Origin: Petrimonas sp. IBARAKI
GTDB lineage: Bacteria > Bacteroidota > Bacteroidia > Bacteroidales > Dysgonomonadaceae
Assembly: GCA_002356435.2 (NCBI GenBank)
Contig: AP018040.2
Location: 1,612,001 to 1,676,000 of the forward strand
Length of the DNA stretch: 64,000 nucleotides
Direction of reading: 5' to 3'
Positions 62,226-64,000 of the stretch are shown here, piece after piece. Under the pieces are notes generated by a model. That model saw nothing but the letters and a program-made list of their open reading frames with translations, was not told the DNA's origin and did not search any database. The number at the start of each line of letters is the position of its first letter. Within the stretch, counting starts at the first letter, position 1. Made by a program: the position numbers and the translations under genes.

Positions 62226-63491
62226 ATGAAAAAAAATCTACTCATCGTACTGAATATACTGTTCGTATGCTTTACCGTTCATTCGTCTTATGGACAAGGT
62301 TCCAGGTATACCGGTTCTTACATTAAATCCTCCACGATACAGCACGTAGGGAAAAGCAATTTTGTAATAGAGGGATTGGAATTCACAAGCAACGATAGGG
62401 ACCTTATTGTTTTGTACAGTTGCGAAAATGTGGTAATTAAAAACAATAGTTTTGTGGCATCTCCCGCAAAGAGAGGTATATACCTGGATAACTGTAAGAA
62501 CATTACAATTATTGACAACACCTTTGATAACGTGCATACCGGATTAGTAGCACACAATTCCCGCGGAATAAAATTTGAATACAACGACGTGAAAAATGTT
62601 GGCGGCCCTATGAAAGAAGAGGACAAAAACAACGGGTTTGTCGCGTTGTTCGATAAGGTAAACGGCGAAGGGAATAGTATAAGTTACAATGTATCGGAGA
62701 ATATTTTCGGGCAAAGTTCGCCCGGTGACCTTATTAACCTGAATCAGTCAAACGGTACGGCGCAGAGCCCGATTGTAGTGAAAGGGAACTGGATCAGGGG
62801 GGGCGGCCCGTCTCCATCGGGAGGAGGTATTATTTTAGGCGATATTGGCGGTTCTTATCAGGTGGCTGAAGACAATATTGTTGTGGACGGAGGACAGTAC
62901 GGAATCTCTATTGCAGGCGGCCACGATATAGCTTTAAGAAACAACAAGATATACGGCAGCAAAAATTACTTCACGAACGTAGGACTTTATGCCTGTAACT
63001 GGTATGAAGAAAATTTAGGCAAGTCATATAACATCACCGTAGCAGGTAATGTTGTCAATTACAGGAACAAAGAAGGCAACATAAGTAATTGGTGGTATGC
63101 TTCCAACGTGGAGCCGGTAAGCGGTAAGGAAACCAACAGGTATGACCCCGCCCTATCTCCGTCGATACTCCCCGAACAGATCATCGGACGGGCAAGGATG
63201 TCGGTAGAACCGCAGCCGGAACCAGATCCGGATGAAAAGCCCGATGACATAGTGTTGGATCCTTCGATAAGTATTTATAAAGATACATTTGACCGTATTT
63301 GCGCCAATTGTAAAGGCTCTATATCTTCTTCTGCATCACTATCGGTCTTAAACCAAAACGGACAAAAAATACTCAGCATACCTATAATCGGTTATCACAC
63401 TACTATTGACAACCCAATCCCCTCGGGAACGTATACCGTGATGGTTGAAAACGATGCCCGCTTGCAAATCAAAAAAATTGTGATTAACTAA
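62226..63491 (+). CDS. Secreted right-handed beta-helix protein with T9SS-like tail
   Basis: About 421 residues from ATG 62226, which gives a clean signal peptide ending before QGSRYTG; in-frame starts at 62193 (GTG) and 62202 (ATG) are possible. Repeated CKNITIIDNTFDNV-type rungs over residues 40-290 form a beta helix as in polysaccharide lyases. A Pro/Asp/Glu linker (EPQPEPDPDEKPDD) follows. The last 55 residues (ILSIPIIGYHTTIDNP then GTYTVMV and KKIVIN) resemble a type IX secretion sorting domain. Likely secreted and carbohydrate-acting; catalytic residues not identified. Confidence 0.65.
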   Translation: MKKNLLIVLNILFVCFTVHSSYGQGSRYTGSYIKSSTIQHVGKSNFVIEGLEFTSNDRDLIVLYSCENVVIKNNSFVASPAKRGIYLDNCKNITIIDNTFDNVHTGLVAHNSRGIKFEYNDVKNVGGPMKEEDKNNGFVALFDKVNGEGNSISYNVSENIFGQSSPGDLINLNQSNGTAQSPIVVKGNWIRGGGPSPSGGGIILGDIGGSYQVAEDNIVVDGGQYGISIAGGHDIALRNNKIYGSKNYFTNVGLYACNWYEENLGKSYNITVAGNVVNYRNKEGNISNWWYASNVEPVSGKETNRYDPALSPSILPEQIIGRARMSVEPQPEPDPDEKPDDIVLDPSISIYKDTFDRICANCKGSISSSASLSVLNQNGQKILSIPIIGYHTTIDNPIPSGTYTVMVENDARLQIKKIVIN

Positions 63492-63513
63492 TTTAGCTAG
63501 AGAACGAGAGAAA

Positions 63514-63954
63514 ATGAATAAAACAATATATATTATTTTACTGCTAGTAGCGTTTGTTGTCGTATCCTGTGAACGGAACGAAGAAAAAATAGAATTAACC
63601 AGTGCCTTAAACGGAGAGTGGGAGGTCGTGGCTTACCTGGGTGATACTCCTATCCACGATGGAGCGTTTCCGTTAATTATTTCCAGTGACTTTCCATTGA
63701 AAACGGATTCTATCACGATTAACGATACATCAAAATATTTTTGGAATTTTCAGGTTAAGGTTTCAGCTGATCACGAGAACGGAACCTTTGAAACGCAAAA
63801 ATCTATTTGTGAACACTGCAGCTACGGGATTGGTATAAAGGTATTTAACGGAAAAATAATTGATTCTGACAGCATTTATCTGGAGATACAGTTTGAAGAC
63901 GATGAAACACCTTATGGCAATACATACCAGCTAAAAGGGTACAGGGTAAACTAA
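63514..63954 (+). CDS. Lipoprotein, lipid-binding/hydrolase-like fold
   Basis: 146 residues. Lipobox VVVSC places Cys at about 19. The rest is a beta-rich, lipocalin-like domain beginning LNGEWEVVAYLGD and ending YQLKGYRVN, similar to small Bacteroidota lipoproteins annotated as lipid-binding. Follows the beta-helix gene by 22 bp. Confidence 0.6.
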   Translation: MNKTIYIILLLVAFVVVSCERNEEKIELTSALNGEWEVVAYLGDTPIHDGAFPLIISSDFPLKTDSITINDTSKYFWNFQVKVSADHENGTFETQKSICEHCSYGIGIKVFNGKIIDSDSIYLEIQFEDDETPYGNTYQLKGYRVN

Positions 63955-63966
63955 GTCAGCCGGAAA

Positions 63967-64000
63967 ATGGAAAAGCTAAAAGTACTCATTAATGCTTACG
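63967..64000 (+). CDS. Start of a probable glycosyltransferase, cut by window edge
   Basis: Only MEKLKVLINAY is visible. LINAY near the start is common in GT4 enzymes, but eleven residues are too few to be sure. Confidence 0.35.
   Translation, partial: MEKLKVLINAY

Overview
The window looks like an accessory stretch of a Bacteroidales chromosome (phylum Bacteroidota). Supporting signs are many upstream copies of the TTTG / TAnnTTTG promoter type used by this phylum, lipoproteins with short lipoboxes, a BACON plus MACPF secreted protein, a beta-helix protein with a T9SS-like tail, and a Wza/Wzc capsule locus with a Gly/Tyr-rich Wzc tail. The genus cannot be told from sequence alone. No rRNA, tRNA, CRISPR array or phage integrase was recognised.

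Layout. (1) About 1-14,550 is a decayed prophage or satellite: a DnaB-type helicase C-terminus cut by the window edge, a ParB-like protein, a Mu-F/SPP1-gp7-type head morphogenesis protein, small unknown genes and a terminase small subunit, with no large terminase, portal, capsid or tail genes. It carries an AbiH anti-phage gene, two XRE repressors with operator/promoter structure, a GHKL ATPase paired with a DUF4325-like protein, and broken KilA-N and VRR-NUC remnants. (2) About 14,545-17,430 holds a BACON-MACPF lipoprotein of the Bacteroidales pore-forming/antimicrobial type, behind a leader with two promoter-terminator units. (3) 17,460-36,317 is bounded by two direct copies of an IS91-like element (tyrosine recombinase plus Y1 HUH transposase). 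They are identical over 2,447 bp but have diverged left ends. Between them lie a three-gene defence module (PD-(D/E)XK-like protein, fused SIR2-pAgo, RT-nitrilase of the UG1/DRT1 type), a DUF1648 membrane-protein cassette, an IS21 element with a 6-bp target duplication, an XRE regulator, a RhuM pseudogene and an IS110 transposase. (4) Just outside the second IS91 copy is a NYN nuclease plus NACHT-like NTPase pair, then a DUF2225-like cassette gene. (5) 40,345-61,309, all on the minus strand, is a capsule or O-antigen operon: Wza and Wzc, Fdt-type amino-sugar genes, Wzx, Wzy, seven glycosyltransferases counting WecG, WcaJ, Gmd, Fcl and two acyltransferases. (6) 62,226-64,000, plus strand, has a secreted beta-helix protein, a lipoprotein and the start of a probable glycosyltransferase.

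How it fits together. The region between prophage and capsule locus behaves as a defence and cassette island. Imperfect palindromes with conserved TAACA/CGTTA-like edges flank single-gene cassettes, and a different repeated palindrome flanks the SIR2-pAgo/RT module. Both IS91 copies end in a well-formed outward promoter facing a defence module, so the insertion elements may drive as well as move these genes. The capsule genes read as one biosynthetic unit predicted to use GDP-L-fucose and a dTDP-3-acylamino-3,6-dideoxyhexose.
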